In this document: positions 1-8,723 of the stretch, in pieces
Position numbering within the stretch: the stretch's first letter is position 1
How the letters are laid out: each line of letters begins with the position of its first letter
Assembly (NCBI RefSeq): GCF_004331485.1
Contig: NZ_SJKD01000001.1
Coordinates: 496,001 to 560,000, forward strand
Direction: 5' to 3'
Origin: Kribbella capetownensis
Lineage (GTDB): Bacteria; Actinomycetota; Actinomycetes; Propionibacteriales; Kribbellaceae
Length of the DNA: 64,000 nt
Program-made: the position numbers and the translations under genes
Notes under the pieces: model-generated
The model's database searches: none
What the model was told of the DNA's origin: nothing
What the model saw: only the letters and a program-made list of their open reading frames with translations

Positions 1-1
1 C

Positions 2-127
2 GGCGTGATCGGCGAACTGATGAACGACGACGGCACGCTGATGACCGGAGCCGACCTGCGCGCCTTCGCCGACACCCACGACTTCGCGATGATCTCGATC
101 GCCGATCTGGTCACGTTCCTCGGGTGA
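2..127 (+). CDS. C-terminal end of a RibB-type 3,4-dihydroxy-2-butanone 4-phosphate synthase (partial)
   Basis: Only the last 41 residues are in the window; the gene enters from the left edge. The reading GVIGELMNDDGTLMT... followed by DLRAFADTH and ISIADL matches the conserved C-terminus of DHBP synthases (E-x-x-NDDGT then ISIADL). In riboflavin synthesis that enzyme converts ribulose 5-phosphate to 3,4-dihydroxy-2-butanone 4-phosphate and formate. The stop overlaps the 3' end of the convergent transketolase subunit gene by 17 bases. Whether this is the housekeeping RibB or a catabolic relative belonging to the neighbouring sugar cluster cannot be decided from this fragment. Confidence 0.7.
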   Translation, partial: GVIGELMNDDGTLMTGADLRAFADTHDFAMISIADLVTFLG

Positions 128-1076
128 CCAGCCGGCGGGCCGCCGCCGCGATGCCGTCGGGTGAGAGCCCGAAGTGGTCCAGCAGGTAACCGGCCGAGCC
201 GGTGGGGGCGAACTCGGGGATCCCGAGGATCGTCACCCGGGCCGGATGCTGCTGGACGACGGTCTCCGCGACGGCACCACCGAGCCCGCCGCCGGACACT
301 GCCTCCTCGGCGGTCACGATTCCGGCCGTCTCCCGCGCGGCCGCGACCACAGCGCTGGTGTCCAACGGCTTCACCGTCGGCATCGACAGCACCCGGGCCG
401 AGATCCCTTCCGTGGCGAGCTGCTCGGCCGCGGCGATCGCCCGCCACAGCACGGTCCCGTTGCTGATCAGCGTCACGTCGTCGCCGGCCCGGACGGTGAT
501 CGCCCGGCCGAGCCGGAACGCGTAGTCCTCGTCGTACACCTTCGGCACGCTCATCCGGCTGACCCGGATGAACACCGGCCCGTCCGAGGCCGCCGCCCAG
601 CGCAGCGCAGCCGCCGTCTCGATCGGGTCGGCCGGCACGATCACCGTCAGGTTGGAGATCGCCCGCAGCCAGGCGATGTCCTCGATGGAGTGGTGGGTCG
701 GGCCGAGTTCGCCGTACGCCACCCCTGGGCTCATCCCGCACAGCTTCACGTTGGTGTTCGAGTAGGCGACGTCAGCCTTGATCTGCTCGAGCGCGCGACC
801 GGTCAGAAAGCAGGACGCGGCCGACACGAACGGGATCCGGCCGCCGTTGGCCAGGCCGGAGGCGACGCCGACCATGTCCTGCTCGGCGATGCCGACGTTG
901 ATCAGCCGGTCCGGGAACGCCTTGCGGAAACTGTTCAGCTTGCTCGAGCCGACGGAGTCGTTGACTACGCCAACGATCCGGTGATCCGCCTCCGCGAGCT
1001 CGGCCAGGGTCTCGACGTACGCGTCCCGGCAGTCGTACCGCGGCCGGTCGGCGATCGAGGTCTCGACGATGCTCAT
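111..1076 (-). CDS. transketolase, C-terminal (pyrimidine-binding) subunit
   Basis: About 321 residues, the second half of a split transketolase. It carries the pyrimidine-binding domain and the C-terminal domain. Visible family features are the stretch around GIAEQDMVGVASGLA (the conserved Glu that activates ThDP), the SGVAYGELGPTHHSIEDIA-like segment, and a C-terminal domain beginning near AGDDVTLISNG. The ATG at 1076 is chosen because it overlaps the stop of the N-subunit gene as ATGA, so the two are translationally coupled. Reading the frame further upstream only enters the N-subunit gene. It is last in a seven-gene sugar operon. Split transketolases serve in ordinary pentose metabolism but also in dedicated sugar pathways such as D-apiose (apulose 4-phosphate) catabolism; context favours a dedicated role, which is inference. 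Confidence 0.9.
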   Translation of the reverse strand: MSIVETSIADRPRYDCRDAYVETLAELAEADHRIVGVVNDSVGSSKLNSFRKAFPDRLINVGIAEQDMVGVASGLANGGRIPFVSAASCFLTGRALEQIKADVAYSNTNVKLCGMSPGVAYGELGPTHHSIEDIAWLRAISNLTVIVPADPIETAAALRWAAASDGPVFIRVSRMSVPKVYDEDYAFRLGRAITVRAGDDVTLISNGTVLWRAIAAAEQLATEGISARVLSMPTVKPLDTSAVVAAARETAGIVTAEEAVSGGGLGGAVAETVVQQHPARVTILGIPEFAPTGSAGYLLDHFGLSPDGIAAAARRLVTRGT

Positions 1077-2065
1077 CCACGTCCTCGCTTCGCTCCGGGC
1101 GCGGATGAGACACGAGGGAGGCTGTGCTTGATGATGCCCTCGCTTCGCTCGGTCATTCCAAGCTCCTTGGTGTAGCCGGGAGCAACAGCTTCCAGCTCGG
1201 TCAGCGCCTGCTGGAATTCCGCCACGTCCGGCACCCGGTGGTGCCACGCGACGTTGTTGCTCATGAACGAGATCGGGTGGCCCTTGTGGGTGTGCGCGAT
1301 CACGAAGGTCGGTTTCCCGGGCCGGAACGGTACGGCGGACAGGACGTCGAGCAGCTCGCCGTGGTCGTGACCGTTCACCTCGACCACCGCGAACCCGAAC
1401 GCCGCCGCCTTGTCCGGCAACGGATCCAGGTCGTTGGTCTCCTTCGTCGTGGCGCCCTGCTGCAGCCGGTTCCGGTCGACGATCACGGTCAGCCGGTCCA
1501 GCTGGTACTGGGACGCGGCCATCATCGCCTCCCAGTTGCTGCCCTCCTGCAACTCACCGTCGCCGACCAGCACATACGTACGGCGCAGCGACACGTCGAG
1601 CTTGGCCGACAACGCGTGCCCGACCGCGACCGGCAGGCCGTGACCGAGCGGACCGGTGTTCGCCTCGACGCCGGCCACCTTGCGCCGGTTCGGGTGACCG
1701 TTGAGCGCGGACAGCGGCTTCAGGAACGTGGCGAGGTCGTCGACCGGCAGGAACCCGAACGCGGCCAGCGTGGTGTAGAGCGCCCCGGCGACGTGGCCCT
1801 TGCTCAGGATGAACCGGTCGCGCTCCGGATCGGTGACCGAGTCCGGCGTGATGTCGAGGACCGCGCCGTACAAGGTCGCCAGGATGTCGATGGCGGAGAA
1901 GTCGCCGCCGATATGGCCGGCTCCGGCGTAGTGGACCAGCTTGAGGTCCTGGATCCGGATCTGCCGGGCCGCCTCGGCGATGTGCGCCACCTGCTCGGCG
2001 CGGCTGCTGTGGATCGGCAGCCGCCCGAGCACCGGCATCGTCGTGTGTTCGACGGTCAGAGTCAT
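1073..2065 (-). CDS. transketolase, N-terminal (ThDP pyrophosphate-binding) subunit
   Basis: 330 residues. The first half of a split transketolase: [21 protein letters not shown] near residue 50, [13 protein letters not shown] near 87, and the ThDP/Mg motif [16 protein letters not shown] near 165. It transfers two-carbon ketol units together with the C-subunit. The start at 2065 overlaps the upstream isomerase stop (ATGA) and its own stop overlaps the C-subunit start (ATGA). Oddity: the last roughly 25 residues ([18 protein letters not shown]... to the end) look unlike transketolase and are encoded by a segment bracketed by two GAGCGAAGCGAG repeats, so the original C-terminus was probably replaced by a repeat element that kept the frame open. 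Confidence 0.9.
   Translation of the reverse strand: MTLTVEHTTMPVLGRLPIHSSRAEQVAHIAEAARQIRIQDLKLVHYAGAGHIGGDFSAIDILATLYGAVLDITPDSVTDPERDRFILSKGHVAGALYTTLAAFGFLPVDDLATFLKPLSALNGHPNRRKVAGVEANTGPLGHGLPVAVGHALSAKLDVSLRRTYVLVGDGELQEGSNWEAMMAASQYQLDRLTVIVDRNRLQQGATTKETNDLDPLPDKAAAFGFAVVEVNGHDHGELLDVLSAVPFRPGKPTFVIAHTHKGHPISFMSNNVAWHHRVPDVAEFQQALTELEAVAPGYTKELGMTERSEGIIKHSLPRVSSAPGAKRGRG
1083..1150 (-). repeat. GAGCGAAGCGAG-bracketed repeat element in the transketolase gene junction
   Basis: The 13-mer CCTCGCTTCGCTC occurs twice in direct orientation at 1083-1095 and 1138-1150 (GAGCGAAGCGAGG on the coding strand). It brackets about 42 bases that encode the odd C-terminal tail of the transketolase N-subunit. 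No other exact copy was noticed in the window. Short GAGCGAAGCGAG-containing elements near gene ends resemble dispersed repeats of high-G+C actinobacteria; that parallel is from memory, not from a search. Confidence 0.5.
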
Positions 2066-3057
2066 GCGATCTCCGTCATGGAACTCAGCAAGACCTTCTG
2101 CACCAGCTTCTGTGCCGCCAGCGCATCGTGCGACGCCTGTGCAGCGGCAAGTGCCTCGTCGTCCAGTACGTCGAGCGCGTGGTGGACCGCCTTCAGGAAC
2201 CGGATCGCCTGCTTGGCGGCCTCGACGCTGTCCTCACGGAACGGGAACTGGTCCAGCTGCCAGACGCCCTCCCAGTTGTTCTTGCGTAGCGTGTGGAAGA
2301 ACTCGAACGTCTCGACCAGGTGGACCGAACCGACCACCATGTCGTCGTCCCAGCCGCGCAGGTTGTCGTTCACGTCGATCGCGAACAGCCGGTTGTAGTC
2401 GATCGCCAGTTGGGCCGCGTCGGCCGGCGTCTCCTGGCCGTAGAGCGAGTGACCGAAGTCGAGCAGGATGCCCAGGTTCGGCAGGCCGATCTTCTCGATC
2501 CCGAGCAGGGTGCGGGCGACGTTCGGGAAGATGATCTTCACCCGCGGCTCGCGCGGCTTGTACTCGATCACGAAGTTGATGTCCGGGTGGGCCGAGACGA
2601 GCTCCTTCAGGCCGTCCAGCGCCAGGTTCCAGATGTCGTGGTAGTTCACCTGGAACGGGTAGTCCCAGCCGTCCTGGCCCGGCCACAGCTTCACGTACGA
2701 ACAGCCCAGGTCCTTGGCCAGCTCGGTTGCCTGGTGCAACAACTCCATCGCCTGTTTGCGGACGCCCGGGTCCGGGTTGGTCAACGAGCCCTTGACGAAG
2801 TCGCGGGTGTAGATCTCCGGCGTGATCGCGATCGCCTTGAGGTTGTTGCGCTTCAGCGCGTCCTTCACCTCGTCCAGCGTCCCGTCGTACCCGGCGAACG
2901 GCCAGTTCAGGTCGACCACGGACAGGTCGCCGACGGCGCCGGCCCGGTCGATCTGCTCGAGCAGCCCGACCGGCGGCCCGTAGCCGTCGGTGGCGTAGCG
3001 GTCCTTGTACGTCGCGAAATGCCAGATCCCCGCACCGAACACCGGCAGGTCTGTCAT
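2062..3057 (-). CDS. xylose-isomerase-like TIM-barrel protein (sugar isomerase/epimerase)
   Basis: 331 residues of the AP-endonuclease-2/xylose-isomerase-like superfamily. Candidate metal ligands lie where the fold places them: the Glu in [10 protein letters not shown], Asp/His in [12 protein letters not shown], Asp in FAIDVNDN and Asp in [11 protein letters not shown]. Such proteins interconvert aldoses and ketoses or epimerise ketoses. It lies between the permease genes and the split transketolase and overlaps the latter by ATGA, so it probably performs the first intracellular isomerisation of the imported sugar. With the divergent FGGY kinase this gives an isomerase-kinase-transketolase route. 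The substrate is not identifiable from sequence alone. Confidence 0.8.
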   Translation of the reverse strand: MTDLPVFGAGIWHFATYKDRYATDGYGPPVGLLEQIDRAGAVGDLSVVDLNWPFAGYDGTLDEVKDALKRNNLKAIAITPEIYTRDFVKGSLTNPDPGVRKQAMELLHQATELAKDLGCSYVKLWPGQDGWDYPFQVNYHDIWNLALDGLKELVSAHPDINFVIEYKPREPRVKIIFPNVARTLLGIEKIGLPNLGILLDFGHSLYGQETPADAAQLAIDYNRLFAIDVNDNLRGWDDDMVVGSVHLVETFEFFHTLRKNNWEGVWQLDQFPFREDSVEAAKQAIRFLKAVHHALDVLDDEALAAAQASHDALAAQKLVQKVLLSSMTEIA

Positions 3058-3084
3058 GGTGTGTTCTCTCCTTGGTTGAGGCGG

Positions 3085-3981
3085 TCAGCCCTTGGTGGCG
3101 CCGGCGGTCAGCCCGCCGACGATCCAGCGCTGCAGCAGCGTGTACGCGATCAGGATCGGCACCACGGCGATCAGGATGCCCGCCGCGAGACCGGTGTTGT
3201 TGTTGGCGAACTGGCCCTGGAAGTTGAGCAGTCCGACCGGGATCGTCTTGTGCGCGTCGGAGTTCAGCAGGATCAGCGCGAACAGGAACTCGTTCCAGGT
3301 TGCCACCGCGTCCAGGATCGCGACCGTCACCAGCGCCGGGGTGGACAGCGGCAGCACGATGGTGAAGAAGATCCGCCAGTCCCCGGCGCCGTCCACCTTC
3401 GCGGCCTCGAAGATCTCGTCCGGGATCTGCCGGAAGAACGACTGCAGCACCAGCACCTCGAACGGGATGCCGAAGGCCAGGTACGGGCCGAGCAGCCCGA
3501 ACAGGCTGTCGGTCGCACCCGCCTGCCGCATCATGATGAAGACCGGGACGATGGTGATGTAGATCGGGATGGTGAGCCCGAGGAACACGGTGAACATCAC
3601 CGTCCGGCGGAACTTCATCCGCAGCTTGGCCAGCGCGAACCCGAGCATCGCCGAGATCAGTACGCCGAGCGGCACCTTCATCAGCGCCAGCAGCGCACTG
3701 TTGCGGTAGGTGGTGGCGAAGTTGCCGATCCCCCACGCGTCCTTGAAGTTCGTCCAGGTGAACTGGTCCGGCCAGGACAGCGGTCCGTTACCGATGAAGT
3801 CCGACAGTGGCCGGGCCGCGGTGATCACCAGCAACACCAGCGGCGAGATCCAGAACAACGCCGCCACCAGGAGCACCAGCGTGATGACGAGCCCCTTCCG
3901 CCCCTTCGGCGGTTGACTGACCGGCTCCGGCTCGGACGGTACGACGGGTGCGTCGACCCGAACAGGTGCGATCGAGGTCAT
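3085..3981 (-). CDS. ABC sugar transporter permease (MalG-type)
   Basis: 298 residues with about six membrane segments after a proline-rich cytoplasmic N-terminus. The MalG-type EAA loop is visible as EIFEAAKVDGAGDWRIFFTIVLPL, the site that docks the ATPase. The ATG at 3981 overlaps the stop of the partner permease (ATGA); reading further upstream runs into that gene. No ATP-binding subunit is encoded nearby, as is common for actinobacterial carbohydrate importers of this type, which share a multitask MsiK-like ATPase. The following isomerase gene starts 27 bases downstream. Confidence 0.92.
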   Translation of the reverse strand: MTSIAPVRVDAPVVPSEPEPVSQPPKGRKGLVITLVLLVAALFWISPLVLLVITAARPLSDFIGNGPLSWPDQFTWTNFKDAWGIGNFATTYRNSALLALMKVPLGVLISAMLGFALAKLRMKFRRTVMFTVFLGLTIPIYITIVPVFIMMRQAGATDSLFGLLGPYLAFGIPFEVLVLQSFFRQIPDEIFEAAKVDGAGDWRIFFTIVLPLSTPALVTVAILDAVATWNEFLFALILLNSDAHKTIPVGLLNFQGQFANNNTGLAAGILIAVVPILIAYTLLQRWIVGGLTAGATKG

Positions 3982-4889
3982 GACGCCTCCCTGGTCTGGG
4001 ATCGGACGTACGGGATGCCGACGGCAACCGCCACCACCGTGATCACCACGGCGATCGCGGTGCCGTAGCCGGCCTGGTAGTACTGGAAGACGTTCGCGTA
4101 CATCCACGTCCCCATCACCTGTGTCGCCGTACCGGGACCGCCGTACGTCATCGCGTAGATCATGTCGAAGACCTTGAACGAGTCGATCAGCGACAACGCC
4201 AGCACGATGTAGTGGGCCGGCCGCAGGCTGGGCATCGTCACGTGCCAGAACTGTTGCCATCGGCTCGCACCGTCGACCGTCGCGGCCTCATACAGCTCGT
4301 TCGGAATCCCTTGCAGGGCGGCCAAGTAGAGCAGCATCGGGAAGCCGGTCCGCAACCAGATGGCCGGCACCATCACCGCCCACAACGCGGTCGAGTCCTG
4401 CCCGAGCCACGGCTGGGCCAGCCCGTCCAGTCCGATCAACCGCAGGAACGAGTTGATCGCGCCGTACTGCGGGTTGTAGAGCCAGCCCCAGATCGAGGCG
4501 ATCGACACCAGCGGCAGCACCGCCGGCGTGTAGAAGATCAGTCGCAGGATCGGCTTGCCATGCACTTTGCCGTTCAGCGCGATCGCCAGCCCGAGCCCGA
4601 TCACGGTCGGCACCGCGATCGTGACCACGGTCCAGATCACGTTGTTCCGGACCGCGGTCAGTACGACCGGATCAGTGGGCAGCTTGAAGTAGTTGTCCAG
4701 GCCAACGAAGTTGTACGTCGCACTCAGCCCGTCCCAGTCCGTCAGGCTGAACCAGAGCGAGGACACTGCCGGATACACCAGGAAGGCGACGTACACCACC
4801 AGTGCGGGCAGGGCGAACAGCCACGGCGACCACTTGCCGCTGCGTGTGGCCTTCGCCGTCGAGGGCTTCGAGAGTGCGACCGCCGCCAT
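3978..4889 (-). CDS. ABC sugar transporter permease (MalF-type)
   Basis: 303 residues with six predicted membrane helices (first helix around WLFALPALVVYVAFLVYPAV). The EAA motif ELYEAATVDGASRWQQFWHVTMP is characteristic of carbohydrate uptake-1 permeases. It forms the membrane channel with the gene just downstream, which it overlaps by four bases. It starts 8 bases after the stop of the binding-protein gene, consistent with one transcript from the nucleoside-hydrolase-like gene onward. Confidence 0.92.
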   Translation of the reverse strand: MAAVALSKPSTAKATRSGKWSPWLFALPALVVYVAFLVYPAVSSLWFSLTDWDGLSATYNFVGLDNYFKLPTDPVVLTAVRNNVIWTVVTIAVPTVIGLGLAIALNGKVHGKPILRLIFYTPAVLPLVSIASIWGWLYNPQYGAINSFLRLIGLDGLAQPWLGQDSTALWAVMVPAIWLRTGFPMLLYLAALQGIPNELYEAATVDGASRWQQFWHVTMPSLRPAHYIVLALSLIDSFKVFDMIYAMTYGGPGTATQVMGTWMYANVFQYYQAGYGTAIAVVITVVAVAVGIPYVRSQTREAS

Positions 4890-4897
4890 CCCGCGAC

Positions 4898-6190
4898 TCA
4901 GCCCTTCGCCCAGGCGGAGACGATCTCCTGCATCTTCTTCGCGGCGGCTTCCGGGGTCATCGACCCCTGCAGGAGGTCACTCTGCACGCTGAAGTACTGG
5001 TCGGCCTGCTTCTTCGGGAACGCCTGGTCCTGGATCGTGTAGAACGGGTTGCCCGCGTACTTCTGCGACCACTCGGCCGCCAGCGGCAGCGACTTCGGGT
5101 CCGGCTCGGCGCCCTTGACGGTCGAGGCGGTGATCTGCAACGCCTTCTGCGTGGCCGGCTGGACGATGAAGTCGAGGAGCGCGGCGGCCTTGTCGGCGTT
5201 CCCGGTCTTGGCGTTGATCATGTAACCCTCGACGAAGCCCGAGTGCCGCGACGGGCTCTGGTCGGTCGGCAACTCGAAGGTGCCGAAGGCCGACGAGCTC
5301 TTCTTGGCCGACAGGATCGCCTGGGCCTCGGTCCACGGCCCGGTGATCGTGTACGCCACCTTGCCCTGGACGTAGCCGGGCTCGATGTCGGCCGGGTCGA
5401 GGCCGAGCGCACCCTGCGGCAGCCACTTCTTGTCCTGCCACTTCTTGAACAGCGTGAACGCCTCGACCACCTCGGGCCGGTCCCAGCTCTCATCGCCGGC
5501 CAGCAGCTTGTCGTGCAGGTCCGGCCCGGCGGTGTGCTCGAGCAGGTACTCGAACAGCCGCATGATGTCCCAGCCGTACTTGCCGCCGAGCCCACACGGG
5601 GTGACGCCGACCGCGACGAGCTTGTCGTTCATCGCCTCCAGCTCGGCGTACGACGTCGGTGGGGCACTCAGGCCGGCCTTGGCCAGCAACGACTTGTTGT
5701 ACCAGGCCCCTATCCCGAGGGCGAGGTACGGTACGCCGCTCTTCACGCCGTCGAACGTCATCCCGCCGATGGCCGCGGTGTTGATCTTCGAGTCCCAGCC
5801 GTACTTGGAGTAGTACGGCGTCAGGTCCAGCGCCTGCTTCGCCTTCGCGAACGGACTGCCGATCTGGCCGCCCCAGATCCGCCAGACATCCGGGCCCTTG
5901 CCGCCGAGCAGTTCCGTGCGCAGCTTGTCCGGGTACACGGCCGCACCCGAGCCGGGCAGGCTGTCGACCGTGGTCGTCGTGCCGTTCTGTTCGTCGAACT
6001 TCTTGATCTGTGCCTTGAGCAGGCCGATCGTGGTGTCGTCCTCGTAGGTGAACACCCGCAGGTTGTTCGAGGCCGGGGCGGAATCTCCCCCGCTGGTCGA
6101 CGTACCACCACCGGTGCAGGCGGACAGACCGGCGCCGAGGGCGGCGGCGGACGTGAGACCGAGGAAGCCTCTGCGGGTGTAGCTGTTCAT
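4898..6190 (-). CDS. extracellular sugar-binding lipoprotein of an ABC importer
   Basis: 430 residues. The N-terminus combines a twin-arginine-like leader (TRRGFLGLTSAAALGAG) with a lipobox LSAC, so the mature protein should be anchored by a lipidated Cys near residue 25. The rest is a family-1 extracellular solute-binding protein (VFTYEDDTTIGLLKAQIKKF near the start, FVEGYMINAKTGNADKAAALLDFI late). It delivers the ligand to the two permeases that follow. The ATG at 6190 overlaps the stop of the upstream nucleoside-hydrolase-like gene as ATGA, which fixes the start. Ligand unknown; the cluster suggests a pentose-like sugar or a glycoside containing one. Confidence 0.92.
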   Translation of the reverse strand: MNSYTRRGFLGLTSAAALGAGLSACTGGGTSTSGGDSAPASNNLRVFTYEDDTTIGLLKAQIKKFDEQNGTTTTVDSLPGSGAAVYPDKLRTELLGGKGPDVWRIWGGQIGSPFAKAKQALDLTPYYSKYGWDSKINTAAIGGMTFDGVKSGVPYLALGIGAWYNKSLLAKAGLSAPPTSYAELEAMNDKLVAVGVTPCGLGGKYGWDIMRLFEYLLEHTAGPDLHDKLLAGDESWDRPEVVEAFTLFKKWQDKKWLPQGALGLDPADIEPGYVQGKVAYTITGPWTEAQAILSAKKSSSAFGTFELPTDQSPSRHSGFVEGYMINAKTGNADKAAALLDFIVQPATQKALQITASTVKGAEPDPKSLPLAAEWSQKYAGNPFYTIQDQAFPKKQADQYFSVQSDLLQGSMTPEAAAKKMQEIVSAWAKG

Positions 6191-7080
6191 GACGTGCTCC
6201 TTTGGCGGGCGAAGCGGCGGATCTTGGCGAACATGTCCTCGAGCAGGAAGCGGACGTCGACCTGTTCGCACACGTGGATGGGGTTGTCGGTGCCTCGCAG
6301 GTACCAGCCGTCGACACCGAAGCGCGGCGCCGGCCGGACCCGGAAGTTGCCGCTGTGCGGGTAGAGCATCAGCGAGATGGCCGGAGAGTCGCCGAGGGAG
6401 CGGGACTCGATCGGCTCGCCGTGCCAGGTGGCGTTCCACTCGACCAACTGGTCGATCAGGTACTTGCCGAGCGGACCGGCATCGCCGATCTTCTCCTCGA
6501 GCTCGGCGTAACTCACCGAGACCTTGGTGTAGACGTCGCTGGTGACCTGCCACACCGTCATGCCGGAGCCGAAGACCACGTTCGCGGCGTGGATGTCGTT
6601 CGACAGGTTGAACTCCATCCGCTGGTCCGCGCTGTACCCCTGGTAGCCGCGTCCGCCGATCCAGATCACGATGACGTCCCGGTCCACGATCGCCGGGTCG
6701 AGCAGGATCGCCGAGGCCATGTCGGTGATCGGGCCCAGGAACGAGACGAACAGCGGGTCGTCCTTCGAGGCCAGCTTGGACTCGTCGATGATCAGTTGCG
6801 CACCGGGCGAGTCCAGCGGGGTCTGCTCGTCCGCGATGCCGGTCGGGGCGCCGTTCGCGACGGGCACCTTGCCGGTCAGGTCCAGCAGGTCGAGCAGGAG
6901 GTCGATCTCCTCTCGAGACTCCTCCATGCTGCGGTCCGACCGGCGGGTGCCGAAGTGCGCGGGGATCAGCCCGCGGATGTCGAACGTGGGCGACAACAGC
7001 CCATGCACGATCGCGAACTGGTCGTCGGCCTCGTTCTTGGCGTCGGTGTTGATGATCACCCGGCGTCTGCTCGGCTTCAC
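6187..7080 (-). CDS. nucleoside-hydrolase-like protein, first gene of the sugar operon
   Basis: 297 residues. The N-terminus RRVIINTDAKNEADDQFAIVHGLL corresponds to the calcium-binding Asp cluster of inosine-uridine nucleoside hydrolases (usual DTDPGxDDA), but two extra residues separate the first Asp from the DD pair. That spacing is shared with the DUF1593 branch of the fold. Later segments (VSFLGPITDMASAI, VIWIGGRGYQGYSADQRMEFNLSNDIHAANVVF) match the family and supply the catalytic-site Asn/Asp region. GTG at 7080 is chosen because GGAGGT lies 8 bases upstream. It probably cleaves an N- or O-ribosyl-type bond in the imported compound before isomerisation; this is inference from position. 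Confidence 0.8.
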   Translation of the reverse strand: MKPSRRRVIINTDAKNEADDQFAIVHGLLSPTFDIRGLIPAHFGTRRSDRSMEESREEIDLLLDLLDLTGKVPVANGAPTGIADEQTPLDSPGAQLIIDESKLASKDDPLFVSFLGPITDMASAILLDPAIVDRDVIVIWIGGRGYQGYSADQRMEFNLSNDIHAANVVFGSGMTVWQVTSDVYTKVSVSYAELEEKIGDAGPLGKYLIDQLVEWNATWHGEPIESRSLGDSPAISLMLYPHSGNFRVRPAPRFGVDGWYLRGTDNPIHVCEQVDVRFLLEDMFAKIRRFARQRSTS

Positions 7081-7208
7081 CTGTGTCGACCTCCGTCGGT
7101 GCTCGAATAGATATTCACTACTGCATAAGCTGTCGCCATGAGTGTCGCCACGACGCTAGAGTCCCGTCAAGGGCTCGGTTGAAAGTTGTCTGACTTGGAG
7201 GGCGATCG
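7081..7208. promoter_or_regulatory. divergent promoter region with GAATA-GA-TATTC inverted repeat
   Basis: This 128-base gap separates the divergent nucleoside-hydrolase-like operon and the FGGY kinase gene and must hold both promoters. A short perfect inverted repeat, GAATAGATATTC, lies at 7105-7116 in an A+T-rich patch close to the minus-strand start, and is a candidate operator. A Shine-Dalgarno GGAGG for the kinase is at 7198-7202. No regulator gene is adjacent. Confidence 0.4.
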
Positions 7209-8618
7209 ATGGCGCCAGCCGTACTCGCGGTGGACCAGGGCACCACGAACTCGAAGGCCGTCCTGGTGAGCGTCGACGGCACCGTGCTGGCCACCGGGTC
7301 CGCGCCGGTCGGGCTTTCGGCCCCACAGCCCGGCTGGGCCGACCAGGATGCCGACGACCTGTGGCGCAGCGTGCTCGCGGCGATCTCGTCGTGTCTCGCC
7401 GCCGCGGACCCCGTCGAGATCGCCGGGATCGGGTTGTCGACGCAGCGTGAATCGGTGGTCGGTTGGGACCGTCGTAGCGGCGATGCTGCTGGCCCGGTCA
7501 TTGGTTGGCAGGACGTGCGTACGACGTCGTGGTGCGCCTCCCTCCCGGCAGACCTGGACACGCTCGTGCGCACGCGGACCGGGCTGCGGGTGGATGCGAT
7601 GTTCTCGGCGCCGAAGCTCCGCTGGCTGCTCGACCACACGAACGCCGATCGGGTTGGCACCGTGGACTCGTGGCTGATCCATCGGCTGACTGGTTGCCGT
7701 GAGCACCTGACTGACGCTGGCAACGCCTCGCGGACCTTGCTGTACGACGTACTCGAGCTCGACTGGTCCCCGGCACTGCTCGAGGCCTTCGACGTACCCC
7801 GATCCGTACTGCCCGACGTACGAGCCTCGAACGCCGGATTCGGTGTCACCGCAGGTGTTCCAGGCCTTCCGGATGGGATCCCGATCGTTGCCGTGCTGGC
7901 GGATTCGCACGCTGCGATGTACGGGCAGGGCTGCACGCAGGCCGGGATGATCAAGGCGACGTACGGGACCGGGTCGTCGGTGATGACGCCGGTCGACGAG
8001 TTCGTGGCGGCCGGGTGCACGCTGGCGTGGCTGACGGACCGGCCGCTGTACGCGCTCGAGGGGAACATCGTCTCGTCCGGTGCCGCGCTCGCCTGGACCG
8101 CCACCATGCTCGGCTTGCCGGACGTCGGTGCGTTGATGGAACTGGCGGCGACTGTGTCCGACGCCGGCGGAGTCAGCCTCGTGCCTGCGTTCGCGGGCCT
8201 CGGGGCACCGCACTGGGACCGTGCTGCGCGGGCGGCGATCACGGGGATGAGCAGCTCCACGACCCGCGCGCACCTGGCCCGCGGCTGCGTCGACGCCGTC
8301 GCCCACCAGATCTGCGACGTCACCGACACCATCCCGGGTACGCCCGGACGTCTGCGCGCGGACGGGGGCGCGACCGTCTCGGATCTGCTCATGCAGACCC
8401 AGGCCGATGTCCTCGGCCACCCTGTCGAAGCCGCCGATGTCGCCGAGATCTCGGCCCTCGGCGCGGCCGAACTCGCCTGGACCACTCTCGGCGCCCGCAC
8501 CGGCTGGGCCGCCCAGCGCGGCTACCGCAGCTTCGCGCCCGCCGTCGACGCCGCTGTGCGAGCGAGCCGCCGCGCCGAGTGGGCGGCCGCGGTCGCCTCG
8601 GTTCGCACCTCGAAGTGA
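7209..8618 (+). CDS. FGGY-family carbohydrate kinase
   Basis: 469 residues. The N-terminal phosphate-binding loop reads VDQGTTNSKAVLV and is followed by GIGLSTQRESVVGWDR; the C-terminal domain has IKATYGTGSSVMTP and ALEGNIVSSGAALAWT. These are glycerol-kinase/xylulokinase signatures, so an ATP-dependent ketose or polyol kinase is secure but the substrate is not. ATG at 7209 has GGAGG seven bases upstream. It is divergent from the sugar-uptake operon encoding an isomerase and a transketolase, so its likely job is to phosphorylate the ketose made by the isomerase. Confidence 0.88.
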   Translation: MAPAVLAVDQGTTNSKAVLVSVDGTVLATGSAPVGLSAPQPGWADQDADDLWRSVLAAISSCLAAADPVEIAGIGLSTQRESVVGWDRRSGDAAGPVIGWQDVRTTSWCASLPADLDTLVRTRTGLRVDAMFSAPKLRWLLDHTNADRVGTVDSWLIHRLTGCREHLTDAGNASRTLLYDVLELDWSPALLEAFDVPRSVLPDVRASNAGFGVTAGVPGLPDGIPIVAVLADSHAAMYGQGCTQAGMIKATYGTGSSVMTPVDEFVAAGCTLAWLTDRPLYALEGNIVSSGAALAWTATMLGLPDVGALMELAATVSDAGGVSLVPAFAGLGAPHWDRAARAAITGMSSSTTRAHLARGCVDAVAHQICDVTDTIPGTPGRLRADGGATVSDLLMQTQADVLGHPVEAADVAEISALGAAELAWTTLGARTGWAAQRGYRSFAPAVDAAVRASRRAEWAAAVASVRTSK

Positions 8619-8678
8619 CGTCCATCTCGCTCTGAGTGTGCTGACCGGATGTGGTCGGACATCGCTTTCCGTGACGGG

Positions 8679-8707
8679 TTGACTCGTCGTGAAGGCCGAC
8701 CTACAGT
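8679..8707 (+). promoter_or_regulatory. sigma-70-type promoter for the cupin operon
   Basis: TTGACT at 8679-8684 and TACAGT at 8702-8707 are separated by exactly 17 bases, close to the housekeeping consensus. Transcription would start near 8714, about 45 bases before the cupin gene ATG. This indicates the cupin operon has its own promoter and is not simply read through from the kinase gene. Confidence 0.6.
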
Positions 8708-8723
8708 TGCGGCCACAGGCCTC

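Noticed and set aside
1077..1247. Upstream extension of the transketolase C-subunit to a start at 1247
   Set aside because: The extra 57 residues lie inside the N-subunit gene and are not transketolase-like; the ATGA overlap at 1076 explains the start.
2234..3736. 500-codon minus-strand open frame spanning permease and isomerase genes in another frame
   Set aside because: It crosses two real genes in a wrong frame and has no domain.
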